Shown: positions 1-7,826, counted from the first letter of the stretch. The stretch: DNA of 53,472 nucleotides from Chryseobacterium sp. Leaf394 (GCF_001424105.1 NZ_LMQH01000012.1:1540-55011); one strand, 5' to 3'. A program made the numbers and translations. Notes: a model not told the origin generated them from the sequence alone.

Positions 1-698
1 AATCAAAAGAACTTATACAACAACAAAAATTTAGTGAGGCCTTCCCTGTTTTGAAGAAATCAGCAGAACTTGGTAACGCCGAAGCTCAATACAACTATGG
101 AAATTTTTTGCAGATGGGAACTGCTGGAATTAAAAATGATAAAGAAGCCGTTGACTGGTATAAAAAATCGTCTGATAACGGATTTAACGATGGGCATTAC
201 GCTATGATGCTGGCTTATGGTAACGGACAAGGAATTGAACAAAATCCTGAAAAAGCTTTTGAATACGCATTAAAATGTGCCAATAACAATGATGCTACTT
301 GTATGTGGAATGTTGTAAACTGCTACTTGACAGGTAATGGAGTAAACGCGGATATTTCGAAATTCAAAGAATGGATTTTAAAACTTGCAAAACTTCCTAA
401 TCCAGAAAACTTAGCACTCAGTGGAAATATAACTTCTGCGAGATTAGAATTAGCTAATTTTTACAAAGCCGGAGAATATTTTGAAAAAGACAATTATCAA
501 AGTTATCTGTGGTATTTAATCTACAATGAATATAAAGTCGATTTCAGTATTTTGAAACAAGAAGAAGTTATTACGGAAATTAAATTACTTGAAAAAAGTT
601 TATCTAAGAAACAAATAAAAAATGCATCGACAGATGCAGAGAAATTATTAGGCAGAAAATTAAATAACATTGACAAACTCTATAAAAATTCACTCTAA
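1..698 (+). CDS. SEL1-repeat (TPR-like) protein, 5' end outside window
   Basis: The reading frame is open to the left edge (first full codon at base 3), so this is the C-terminal part of a longer protein; the TTG at 51 is an internal codon, not a start. The visible part has SEL1-type repeats: alternating helices with the signatures AEAQYNYGNFLQMG, EAVDWYKKSSDNG and KAFEYALKCANN spaced about 36 residues apart. SEL1 repeats form solenoid scaffolds for protein-protein contacts; no catalytic domain is visible. The end of the gene lies 5 bp before an attC-like palindrome, so it may be the first gene of the cassette array seen here. Cellular role unknown. Confidence 0.85.
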   Translation, partial: SKELIQQQKFSEAFPVLKKSAELGNAEAQYNYGNFLQMGTAGIKNDKEAVDWYKKSSDNGFNDGHYAMMLAYGNGQGIEQNPEKAFEYALKCANNNDATCMWNVVNCYLTGNGVNADISKFKEWILKLAKLPNPENLALSGNITSARLELANFYKAGEYFEKDNYQSYLWYLIYNEYKVDFSILKQEEVITEIKLLEKSLSKKQIKNASTDAEKLLGRKLNNIDKLYKNSL

Positions 699-703
699 AA
701 AAA

Positions 704-865
704 GCACATCACATAACTAGGGTTTTGCAATTGTGGGGCGAATCCCGAAGGGTCGGGACAAGATCTGCGAAGTTCAACAGTTGTGCTTAGGTTCAACTTT
801 TGTGCAAAATTGAAGATTTGTGCTTCGATCACCCCACCATCGCAAAGCCCCGAAACTTTATATGC
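704..865 (+). repeat. attC-like imperfect palindrome, site 1
   Basis: Starts with GCACAT and CACATAAC (710-717) and ends with CTTTATATGC (856-865), which resembles the partner box CGTTATGTGC. Between them the arms GGGTTTTGCAATTGTGGGG (720-738) and CCCCACCATCGCAAAGCCCC (832-851) pair with few mismatches (13 of 15 in the best block). The loop of about 90 nt holds a block at 739-775 that recurs in site 3, plus TTGTGCTTCGA, which recurs in site 2. The geometry (short outer boxes, imperfect arms, variable loop, directly after a stop codon) matches integron attC sites. Functionality is inferred only. Confidence 0.6.
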
Positions 866-887
866 AAACTTAAAACAAACAAGCAAC

Positions 888-1142
888 GTGAAGACAATAA
901 TACTATCAATAATCTTATTTGGAGGGGCAAGCTACTTGACAATATACTCAAGTGGATTAGACTCGGGACTGGTTTTAGGAATTTTATTCTTAATAGCTTT
1001 ACTAGGGACTTTGGCTGTTTCAATTTGGTTTAAAGGGAATTTTAAGGACAATTTTTTCAGAGCTGCAAAAATTACATTTCCTATGACCGCAGTAATTTTT
1101 ATTCTTGGATACTTTTATGACACCTTAAGAGTAATGTTATGA
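888..1142 (+). CDS. Small integral membrane protein (cassette gene)
   Basis: An 84-residue protein if read from the GTG at 888. The frame is open further upstream to a TTG at 783, but that stretch lies inside the palindromic spacer, so I reject the longer form. Three hydrophobic segments are visible: residues 1-20 (IILSIILFGGASYLTIY), 25-47 (GLVLGILFLIALLGTLAVSIW) and 60-80 (FPMTAVIFILGYFYD). No known family is recognised. Its stop overlaps the ATG of the next gene by 4 bp (ATGA), so the two are translationally coupled and probably act together. No promoter is obvious; it lies 22 bp after the attC-like site. Confidence 0.55.
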   Translation: MKTIILSIILFGGASYLTIYSSGLDSGLVLGILFLIALLGTLAVSIWFKGNFKDNFFRAAKITFPMTAVIFILGYFYDTLRVML

Positions 1143-1546
1143 AAAATATTACATTTAAAGTCTTATCGACTATTTGTACAGCTATTTTAGGTGTATTTAC
1201 TTTTTTAATTGGACAAGTTCCTTTGATAGAGGGCAAGCATTTGCTAAAACCATATATTGACACTGAATTTGCTGAGGACTATAGCCCTGAAAAATTTGAT
1301 AAAATAAAAATAGGAATGACAATTGACGAAGCAATAAAGATAATTGGTGAACCCTTGTACAAAGGACAAGGTTATAATGACACTCTAAATACAAATTACT
1401 ATTACACAGGTGACGGAAAACTATTGAATTCATCTAAAGACAGTGGACAAAATGGCTATGACGATTTTGCATGGTATCGTTCGACATTGGAAGTTGACAA
1501 GTCTAACAAGATTATTTATATTGACAAGGGATGGAGTTACGATTAA
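1139..1546 (+). CDS. BamE/SmpA-like small exported protein (cassette gene)
   Basis: A 135-residue protein with an N-terminal hydrophobic segment (residues 7-24) that could be an uncleaved anchor or signal peptide. Residues 53-72 (FDKIKIGMTIDEAIKIIGEP) have the GMT...EA...GEP signature of the SmpA/OmlA/BamE and related beta-lactamase-inhibitor-like folds. The rest is a short beta-rich domain with aromatic strands (YYYTGDGK, YDDFAWYRSTLEV). That signature suggests a small envelope protein, but no specific activity can be assigned. Translationally coupled to the membrane protein upstream. Its stop lies 17 bp before attC-like site 2. Confidence 0.7.
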   Translation: MKNITFKVLSTICTAILGVFTFLIGQVPLIEGKHLLKPYIDTEFAEDYSPEKFDKIKIGMTIDEAIKIIGEPLYKGQGYNDTLNTNYYYTGDGKLLNSSKDSGQNGYDDFAWYRSTLEVDKSNKIIYIDKGWSYD

Positions 1547-1563
1547 TAACTCTCAAAAAGCCT

Positions 1564-1699
1564 GCACATAACATGGGTTTTGCGTCAGGCGGGTTGAAGT
1601 ACAAACTTAGAGCTTTGTGCTTCTAATAAACTCTAGCAATAAATTGAAACTTTGTGCTTCGAAACCCGCGCGTACGAAAAGCCCAAAACCGTTTTAAGC
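1564..1699 (+). repeat. attC-like imperfect palindrome, site 2
   Basis: Begins GCACATAAC (1564-1572) and ends GTTTTAAGC (1691-1699), the positions of the outer boxes of an attC site. The arms are GGGTTTTGCGTCAGGCGGGTT (1575-1595, quoted here as two blocks GGGTTTTGCG and GGCGGGTT) and 1663-1684 (AACCCGC next to ACGAAAAGCCC); the GCGGGTT/AACCCGC block pairs perfectly. The loop carries TTTGTGCTTC twice. The next ATG is only 7 bp after the end, as in integron cassettes. Confidence 0.6.
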
Positions 1700-1706
1700 T
1701 ATCCTA

Positions 1707-2177
1707 ATGAAATACCTTACAACTATCTTTCTCCTAATCTTAACCTCTTGTTCTTTCAATACGGAAATTTCTTATCGTATGGACAAGGACGACAGATATT
1801 GCAGAGGTGATGGATTTATGATAGATTGTAGAATAGATGGAAGGTTTGTAACAGTTGGAACTTATACTCCTAACTCATGGGGAGAAGATTTTTATTACGG
1901 TTATTTACACGGGAAAAAGACGGATAGAAGGTTGAAAATTACATCACTTAACCTTTTATTTATTGACACCGCTGACACCGTTACCCTGCATGAGATACAG
2001 AAAGGGAGAGACTATTTTTACACTTCAAAAAAACTGGATGAAATCATAGAATCTAATAAAAGATTAAAAATTACGGTATATCTTAAAGATTTGGTAACGG
2101 GGAAAAATGAAGTGAGAGAATTCATATTGAAGCGACATAAAAACACTTATCATAATGGGACATTTCCTCATACCTAA
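1707..2177 (+). CDS. Hypothetical lipoprotein (cassette gene)
   Basis: A 156-residue protein. The N-terminus MKYLTTIFLLILTSCSFN is a lipoprotein signal peptide with a lipobox ending at Cys15, so the mature protein is probably anchored in the outer or inner membrane. The remainder is a small beta-rich domain (FVTVGTYTPNSW, LKITSLNLLFIDTADTVTL, LKITVYLKDLVTGKNEVREF) with no family I recognise. The ATG starts 7 bp after attC-like site 2 and the stop is 8 bp before site 3, so the gene fills its cassette almost completely. No promoter seen; function unknown. Confidence 0.7.
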   Translation: MKYLTTIFLLILTSCSFNTEISYRMDKDDRYCRGDGFMIDCRIDGRFVTVGTYTPNSWGEDFYYGYLHGKKTDRRLKITSLNLLFIDTADTVTLHEIQKGRDYFYTSKKLDEIIESNKRLKITVYLKDLVTGKNEVREFILKRHKNTYHNGTFPHT

Positions 2178-2185
2178 AGAAAGTA

Positions 2186-2345
2186 TAGATTATAACAAAG
2201 GATTTTGCAATAGTAAGGCGAGTCCCGAAAGGTCGGAACAAGATCTGCAGAGGTCACCATATTTTTCAATTGAACTTTAATAAAATCAGTTTTATTACGT
2301 CGGTTTCCTGCCCATACAAAAAGGCCAGAACCAACATTTACAAAC
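2186..2345 (+). repeat. attC-like imperfect palindrome, site 3
   Basis: Begins GATTATAAC (2188-2196), followed by GGATTTTGCAATAGTAAGG (2200-2218). The other arm is at about 2300-2333 (TTTCCTGCCCATACAAAAAGG) and pairs imperfectly with it. Positions 2217-2256 match 737-776 of site 1 at 34 of 40 bases (shared core CAAGATCTGC). The right-hand outer box is not clear, so this copy looks more degenerate. Confidence 0.5.
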
Positions 2346-2372
2346 ACTCCAAAAAAACAATACAGCAAAAAA

Positions 2373-3800
2373 ATGAGTAAGACATTTCTTTTTTTATTCA
2401 GCATTATAAGCACGGCAATATTTGCTCAACAAAAAAACAATTTAGACAAGAATATTTACACCATTTTAGACAACAATGCCGATAAGCTGCTTAAAAAATC
2501 AAAAGCATATTCGGTTTCCATCGGTATTGTAAAAGACGGGAGAGTTTACACTAAGCATTATGGCGAAATTGATAAAGGAAAAGCCAATAAAGCCAACAAC
2601 AACACTTATTTTGAAATAGCTTCTGTTACAAAAATTATGACAGGCTATCTAATGGCAAAAGCCGTTTTAGAAAAGAAAATACATTCGGAAGATGATATCA
2701 GAAAATATCTTAATGACCCGTACCCAAATTTAGAATATCAAAATATTCCGGTAAGAATTAAAGATTTAGTTTCTTTTACATCTGCCCTTGACCGGGAACT
2801 TCCAGACAATAGTGAAATAAAAAAAGTTCATGACGACAGTATCTGCTTTCGTTTGAAAAAAATGGATGAAAATTATAGCAAGCAACAATTTTTTGAAGAC
2901 TTGAAAACTGTAAAATTAGACACTGTGCCAGGTATAAAGTTTAAATACAGCAATTTGAGCCTCGAATTATCGGCTGTCATTTTAGAAAATGTGTATCACA
3001 AAAGTTATGAAACACTTCTTAAAGAAAATATTTTTATTCCTGCAAAAATGACATCCACCAAAATGAATTTAGGAGAAAAAGAGGTTTTGGCAAACGGGTA
3101 TAACGGGAATCATGTTCTGATGCCACATCTTTCCAATAATCTTTGGGGTTCGGAAGGATATTTAAAATCTACAATGGCAGATTTGACCAGGCTTTTATCT
3201 TTTGAATTAGATTTAAAAAACAAAATAGTTCAGGAAACTCAGAGAAATATTTCAAACAGCGACCAACATTGGTATGGTTACTTTTGGGACGGAATTTTAG
3301 CGACAGAGAACGGAAAGTTTTGTCACAAACACGGTGGGGCATTCGGAACAAATACCTATTTTACAGTTTATCCGGAACTCAATCTGGGAATTTCCATTGT
3401 GGTCAATATTTCGGATAAAGAAACCGGATGGGAAGTGCTCACTACCGTTTGGGACATCGCAGAAGATTTGCGTGAGAAACAAACTGAAAAAACAATTTAT
3501 GGGTATCGAATGACAAAAGATAATATAATTTTCAGTTACACCCACAATAAAAAACTGGATGCCAAATTGATAAAAAGTGTTTCCGTTGCTGGTTCTTTCA
3601 ATGATTGGAATCCCCAGAATAATGCCTATCAAATGGTTGCAAAAGGAAGTGGTACTTATGAGCTTAAATTACCAAAATCGCAATTTGAAAAGGGAAATAC
3701 AAATGAATTTAAATTTGTGATCAACAAAGTTGGCTGGACAACAACTCCCAAAAACGCATTGAATACAGAAAACGGTAATTTGACATTTAAAATTGACTGA
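2373..3800 (+). CDS. Secreted serine hydrolase (beta-lactamase/PBP-like) with C-terminal glycogen-binding-like domain
   Basis: A 475-residue protein with a signal peptide (residues 1-18, ending IFAQ). Residues 25-370 are a class C beta-lactamase/PBP4-like fold: the SxxK nucleophile motif is S84-V-T-K87, the YxN motif Y192-S-N194, and HGG at 320-322 takes the place of the KTG triad. This family covers D-aminopeptidases, esterases and beta-lactamases, so the substrate cannot be stated. Residues 400-475 look like a CBM48/AMPK glycogen-binding domain (SVSVAGSFNDWNP, then FKFVINKVGW), an unusual partner for this enzyme that may bind glycan or act as a structural module. It sits alone in its cassette, about 25 bp after attC-like site 3. 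Confidence 0.85.
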   Translation: MSKTFLFLFSIISTAIFAQQKNNLDKNIYTILDNNADKLLKKSKAYSVSIGIVKDGRVYTKHYGEIDKGKANKANNNTYFEIASVTKIMTGYLMAKAVLEKKIHSEDDIRKYLNDPYPNLEYQNIPVRIKDLVSFTSALDRELPDNSEIKKVHDDSICFRLKKMDENYSKQQFFEDLKTVKLDTVPGIKFKYSNLSLELSAVILENVYHKSYETLLKENIFIPAKMTSTKMNLGEKEVLANGYNGNHVLMPHLSNNLWGSEGYLKSTMADLTRLLSFELDLKNKIVQETQRNISNSDQHWYGYFWDGILATENGKFCHKHGGAFGTNTYFTVYPELNLGISIVVNISDKETGWEVLTTVWDIAEDLREKQTEKTIYGYRMTKDNIIFSYTHNKKLDAKLIKSVSVAGSFNDWNPQNNAYQMVAKGSGTYELKLPKSQFEKGNTNEFKFVINKVGWTTTPKNALNTENGNLTFKID

Positions 3801-3805
3801 AAATG

Positions 3806-3900
3806 CCTTTCAATGCATGGGCTTCGGGACAGGTAGGCTACTCTGCATAGTTCAACGACGGCTCCTTAGCCAGGCATAAGATTTTTTTATGTCCACTCGA
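3806..3900 (+). repeat. Degenerate attC-like remnant at the right end of the cassette region
   Basis: After the serine hydrolase stop, the sequence contains CTTCGGGACAGG, then TCTGCATAGTTCAACGACGG, which echoes CGGGACA and TCTGCGAAGTTCAACAG of site 1. Convincing long arms cannot be paired here. It may be a decayed site that marks the array border, because the next gene lies on the other strand and belongs to the core-like region. The stretch 3900-3982 shows nothing further. Confidence 0.3.
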
Positions 3901-3982
3901 AAAATTAGTGGTGACGACTGCAGTTCTCGCGCAAGAAAATACGCACAATCATGCAAATTTCTTTTATATTATCGTAGATCAT

Positions 3983-4330
3983 TTACCTCACAAACTTCTT
4001 CACCTCATCAATCAATTCCAAAATCAAATCCACAGGAAGATCTTCCTCCATATCAATCAAAAGAATTTTAAACTTCTTTCTGCCTTCACTCAAAAGTAAA
4101 GGATGATCCAAGCGGTCGCCGTGGTAGAAGCTTACGTAATGTTGCCGATGCTTTTTGCTGAAATAGAAATAGCAGAGCATTTTCTTTTTAAACTTAAAGA
4201 AAGGCAAACCAAAACTGAGGGTTTCGGTGATGTTTTCTGTATCAGAGGCGAGAATTTTCTGACGCAAAAAAAGAAGAGCACTTCTTTCAGGCTCGTTAAT
4301 TCTGAAATAGTATTCTTCTAATGGATTCAT
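3983..4330 (-). CDS. DUF1801 family protein
   Basis: A 115-residue protein when started at the second methionine (MNPLEEYYF); an ATG 15 bp upstream gives 120 residues. The sequence follows the DUF1801/YdhG-like fold: an N-terminal helix typically seen as ..YY..INEPERSALLFLRQ, then the conserved TETLSFGLPFFKFKKKMLCYFY core and a C-terminal helix (DLILELIDEVKKFV). The biochemical function of the family is unknown. It is the first minus-strand gene after the cassette region. Confidence 0.75.
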   Translation of the reverse strand: MNPLEEYYFRINEPERSALLFLRQKILASDTENITETLSFGLPFFKFKKKMLCYFYFSKKHRQHYVSFYHGDRLDHPLLLSEGRKKFKILLIDMEEDLPVDLILELIDEVKKFVR

Positions 4331-4467
4331 AACCGCTGTTGGCATTTGGCTGTTAGCTATTGGCTTTTTACTTCTATTTTTAGAACGAAAAATTTACTGA
4401 ATAAATATCTTCAGATATTTTTCTTCATTAAACTTAACAACTTAATAAACCTTAATGGTTCAATTAT

Positions 4468-6297
4468 TTACTCGAAATTCTGAAGCTCAACAAGCTTGTT
4501 GTACATTCCTTTTTTTGCAATAAGCTCGTGATGCGTTCCCTGTTCTACGATCTTTCCTTTCTCCATAACTACGATCCAGTCGGCTTTCTGGATGGTTGAC
4601 AGACGGTGGGCGATTACCAGTGAAGTTCGGTTCTGCATCATGTTGTCGAGGGCAATCTGCACAAATCTTTCTGATTCTGTATCTAAAGCAGAAGTTGCTT
4701 CATCCAATATCATAATCGGCGGATTTTTAAGAACTGCCCTTGCGATTGAAATTCTCTGCTTCTGTCCGCCCGAAAGTTTTCCTCCCGCTTCCCCGATGCT
4801 TGTTTCATACTGCTTCGGAAGATCCATAATGAAGTCATGGGCATTTGCAATTTTTGCAGCCTCCTGGATTTCTTCAAGACTTGCGTTTGGTTTTCCTAAA
4901 GAAATATTATTTCTGATGGAGTCGTTAAACAGAATATTATCCTGTGTAACCAATCCGAAAAGTTTTCTGTAAGTGGAAAGTTTAATGTTTTTAATATTTT
5001 CGCCGTCCAGAAGAACTTCACCGTTATCTACGTCGTAAAACCTGGTGATCAAATTGGCAAGCGTACTTTTTCCGCTACCACTCTGCCCAACCAGAGCGAC
5101 AGTTTTTCCCTTTGGAATAGAGAGAGAAAAATCCTTGAGAACGTCTCTGTCTTCATATCCGAACGTGATGTTTCTGAATTCTACACTTGAAGAAAAATCC
5201 TTAATTTCTTTTGCATCTTTTTCTTCTTTAATCACATATTCAGCATCAAGAACATCGAATATCCTTTTGGCAGAAACTTCCCCCTTCTGCATATTTGATA
5301 TTGCTGAAGAAAGCGACTTCAGCGGTTGCAGAATAGTATAAAATAAAGCGATATATGTAATAAATTCACTTCCTGAAAGTCCTTCTCCCTTTATCGCAAG
5401 ACGACCTCCGAAATAAACAATCATCCCGATCGTGATTGCTCCCAAAAGCTCACTTACCGGAGATGCCAGTGCTTTTTTCTTGAATAATCTTAAAGAAAGA
5501 AAACGAATTCTGTTGAGCACTTCATCAAACCGTTTTTTTATTTGTGGTGCTGCATCAAATATCTTAATAATCTTTAAACCAACTAAAGTTTCGTCAACAA
5601 AAGAGTACATCTTACCCAACTCATTCTGTGCCTCCCCGGTATCTTTTTTAAGACTTTTACCAATGATGGAAATCAACGTTCCCATGATAGGAAAAACGAT
5701 TAAAGTAAAAATAGTAAGCTGAAAATTGGAATAAAGCAGATAACCCATCGTGATGATAATCACAATTGGTGAACGGATAAGGTCTATTAAACTGTTCAGA
5801 ATATTAGACTCTACTTCGCCAACGTCTGAAGTGATTCTTGCGAAAACATCCCCTTTTCTGGAGTTGGTAAAAAATGAAACCGGAAGGTCTAAAATCTTAT
5901 CATGCAGCTGAATTCTGAAGTCTCTGGAAACACCGGTTCTGGAAAACGTTAGGTAAAATTCAGAAAAATAACTGAAAATATTTCTCAGGAAAAACATCGT
6001 GATAAACATAATGCAGGTAATCAGAAGAATGTGCTCAGCACCTTTCTCAGCCTCCATCTGCTGAATGTAAAAATTGAAACTGTCTTTAAGATAAGATCCG
6101 GCAGATTCTATTCCTTTGTAAACTGGTTCTGACGCTACTTTTTCTGCTTTTTTATCGAAAAGGATATTAAGCACCGGCATGAAGAACAGCATGGCGACAA
6201 TATTGAAAAGAGCGTACAGAATGTTGAAGAAAATACCTGCTGCAATAGATTTTTTATACGGAAGTATATTGTCTATTGCCCGTTTATAATAATTCAT
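4468..6297 (-). CDS. ABC exporter, MsbA-like (TM domain fused to ATPase)
   Basis: A 609-residue half-transporter. Residues 15-340 form the type-I exporter transmembrane domain (six hydrophobic segments near 18-45, 88-112, 165-190, 195-215, 284-303, 311-328). The ATPase follows: Walker A GQSGSGKST (404-412), signature LSGGQ (508-512), Walker B IMILDEATSAL (528-538) and a switch histidine in VIAHRLSTI. MsbA-type dimers flip lipid A or other lipids from the inner to the outer leaflet; a multidrug or lipid exporter are alternatives. It starts at ATG 6297 with a -7 box 20 bp upstream and is monocistronic. Confidence 0.9.
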   Translation of the reverse strand: MNYYKRAIDNILPYKKSIAAGIFFNILYALFNIVAMLFFMPVLNILFDKKAEKVASEPVYKGIESAGSYLKDSFNFYIQQMEAEKGAEHILLITCIMFITMFFLRNIFSYFSEFYLTFSRTGVSRDFRIQLHDKILDLPVSFFTNSRKGDVFARITSDVGEVESNILNSLIDLIRSPIVIIITMGYLLYSNFQLTIFTLIVFPIMGTLISIIGKSLKKDTGEAQNELGKMYSFVDETLVGLKIIKIFDAAPQIKKRFDEVLNRIRFLSLRLFKKKALASPVSELLGAITIGMIVYFGGRLAIKGEGLSGSEFITYIALFYTILQPLKSLSSAISNMQKGEVSAKRIFDVLDAEYVIKEEKDAKEIKDFSSSVEFRNITFGYEDRDVLKDFSLSIPKGKTVALVGQSGSGKSTLANLITRFYDVDNGEVLLDGENIKNIKLSTYRKLFGLVTQDNILFNDSIRNNISLGKPNASLEEIQEAAKIANAHDFIMDLPKQYETSIGEAGGKLSGGQKQRISIARAVLKNPPIMILDEATSALDTESERFVQIALDNMMQNRTSLVIAHRLSTIQKADWIVVMEKGKIVEQGTHHELIAKKGMYNKLVELQNFE

Positions 6298-6316
6298 TAA
6301 ATGTAAATTAATCCTG

Positions 6317-6324
6317 CAAAAATA
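6317..6324 (-). promoter_or_regulatory. -7 box of the ABC exporter gene
   Basis: On the minus strand the sequence reads TATTTTTG, a match to the Bacteroidota -7 consensus TAnnTTTG, 20 bp before the ATG. Confidence 0.5.
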
Positions 6325-6348
6325 AGGAATTTAAAAAGAAAGACGTTT

Positions 6349-7272
6349 TCAGTTCAGTTTTACTTTACTGTTGTATTTTGGATTGAAATTTTTAGGCGAC
6401 AATTTCTCAACTGTTTTGGCGAAATCGTTAATCATCTGCGTCATATTTTCCACATCAACGATTGTAAAATCATCATTCACCTCATGGTAATGCTTTATTT
6501 TAGACATATCTGCAGTAGAAAAAGAATGTGCTACAATTTTCTTTCTGGCAAAACTTACGTTGTCGCTTCTGTAAAAAAGTTGCTCTGCAGCATAAGGATC
6601 AGGATGAATTTTGATCGTGCCTTTTGAATGTTCGTTAAATAATTCGTCGAGATCAGAAAAATCATTTCCGGTCATAAACATGGCATTTTTACCGAATTCA
6701 GATTCAGTAGCAATCATTTCAAAATTGAACAGTGCTGTAAGATTACTGTAGATTTTGTCCAGTCCTTTGTCTTCAGAAATTGCTTTAGACCCAAGCAATC
6801 CGGCCTCCTCACCATTGAAGGCCATGAAAACCATGGAGAATTGAGGTTTTTTATTTTTAAAATACTGAGAAATTCCTGCTAAAGCTGTGATTCCGCTGGC
6901 ATCGTCATCAGCTCCGTTATAAATATTATCACCTTTATCATCATTGGTTCCAATGTGGTCAAAATGACCCGAGAAGCCGAGCATTTTTTCAGAAACGCCT
7001 TTTTTAATTCCACAGACATTGTAAACTGCTTGTCCTTTGTACTGAAAAGGAACAAGATAAGAATTCCCTGTACAGTATTCAAGATTGTTTTCTTTAAAAA
7101 GTTTTGCAATATACTCTGCAGACTTCTGGTTTTCAGGCGTTCCTATGAGACGGCCCTTCATTTCGTCTGAAGCCAACATCGTAATGACTGTTTTCACAGT
7201 TTCCTGAGAAACTTCCTGTGCAAAGCTTAAAAAAGAAAGTAACGCAAATGCTAAAACTGATAATTTTTTCAT
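6349..7272 (-). CDS. Secreted M28 family zinc aminopeptidase
   Basis: A 307-residue exported peptidase, started at MKKLSVLAFALLSFLSFAQ (7272), a clear signal peptide; the 44 residues encoded upstream in frame (to 7404) are not signal-like and are rejected. The M28 metal and catalytic residues are visible: H103 and D105 in GHFDHIG, D123 in NGADDDASG, E155-E156 in GEEAGLLGS, E185 in NFEMIA where Asp is usual, and H263 in HYHEVND. Such enzymes remove N-terminal amino acids in the periplasm or outside the cell and bind two zinc ions. It is followed downstream by the ABC exporter in the same direction but with its own promoter. Confidence 0.9.
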   Translation of the reverse strand: MKKLSVLAFALLSFLSFAQEVSQETVKTVITMLASDEMKGRLIGTPENQKSAEYIAKLFKENNLEYCTGNSYLVPFQYKGQAVYNVCGIKKGVSEKMLGFSGHFDHIGTNDDKGDNIYNGADDDASGITALAGISQYFKNKKPQFSMVFMAFNGEEAGLLGSKAISEDKGLDKIYSNLTALFNFEMIATESEFGKNAMFMTGNDFSDLDELFNEHSKGTIKIHPDPYAAEQLFYRSDNVSFARKKIVAHSFSTADMSKIKHYHEVNDDFTIVDVENMTQMINDFAKTVEKLSPKNFNPKYNSKVKLN

Positions 7273-7361
7273 AATACTGTTTTTTTGGAATATTAGACGC
7301 AAGATAAAATGTTTTGTTTCAATATTAATAATCTTTCTACATTTTAACCAAAATTTTAGCA

Positions 7362-7396
7362 TAAAAAAAACAGCCTTCCAAAAAGGAAAGCTGTTC
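7362..7396 (-). terminator. Rho-independent terminator of the DUF4293 gene
   Basis: On the minus strand CAGCTTTCC pairs with GGAAGGCTG around a short T-rich loop and is followed by a run of eight T; it lies just after the DUF4293 stop. Confidence 0.7.
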
Positions 7397-7419
7397 TTAC
7401 TCAAAAAATCATTGTCTGG

Positions 7420-7809
7420 TTATCGCAGTCTGTCTACAGATTTCACGAGCCTCTCGTCTTTTTTGATGTAAATGTTGGCGATGGCCAGACAGATTACAGC
7501 AAGCAACGGGAAAATCGGCTCAATACCCTTCTCAGGAAAATCGATTCCTCCGGATAATTTTAGCAGCCAGTACAGCAAAACGCCAATCAACAAAGCGTTT
7601 ATAATAATGCTGATATTGTTCAGCATAATTTGTCTTTTTCTGTTTTTAAAGCTGAAAATGCTCAGTGCACCCACAATCACCAAAACTGCAGATACAATTT
7701 TTATTAACGGAAATGTTCCGGAAACTTCTACATCCTGACCTGTGATAAATAAGAAAACAGGTGCTAAAGTAGCAAGCAATATCCAGATGGTCTGTATTCT
7801 CTGTAGCAT
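7420..7809 (-). CDS. DUF4293 family membrane protein
   Basis: A 129-residue protein started at MLQRIQTIWILLA, the N-terminus typical of DUF4293; the longer form to 7905 runs over the promoter and is rejected. Four hydrophobic helices are visible (residues 6-26, 35-56, 66-86, 97-118), so it is an inner-membrane protein; the C-terminus is charged (KKDERLVKSVDRLR). The family is confined largely to Bacteroidota and has no known function. Its divergent neighbour is rho. Confidence 0.85.
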   Translation of the reverse strand: MLQRIQTIWILLATLAPVFLFITGQDVEVSGTFPLIKIVSAVLVIVGALSIFSFKNRKRQIMLNNISIIINALLIGVLLYWLLKLSGGIDFPEKGIEPIFPLLAVICLAIANIYIKKDERLVKSVDRLR

Positions 7810-7826
7810 AAACTTTAAAATCAGGA

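Noticed and set aside
783..887. Longer start (TTG at 783) for the small membrane protein
   Set aside because: This section lies in the palindromic attC-like spacer and its translation is not membrane- or signal-like; the GTG at 888 starts at the first hydrophobic helix.
3900..3982. Fifth attC-like site
   Set aside because: Only short matches (TGCATG/CATGCA) and no partner arms; too weak to call.
3889..4099. Small plus-strand ORFs (60 and 63 residues)
   Set aside because: They overlap the DUF1801 gene on the opposite strand and the degenerate spacer; no codon or motif support.
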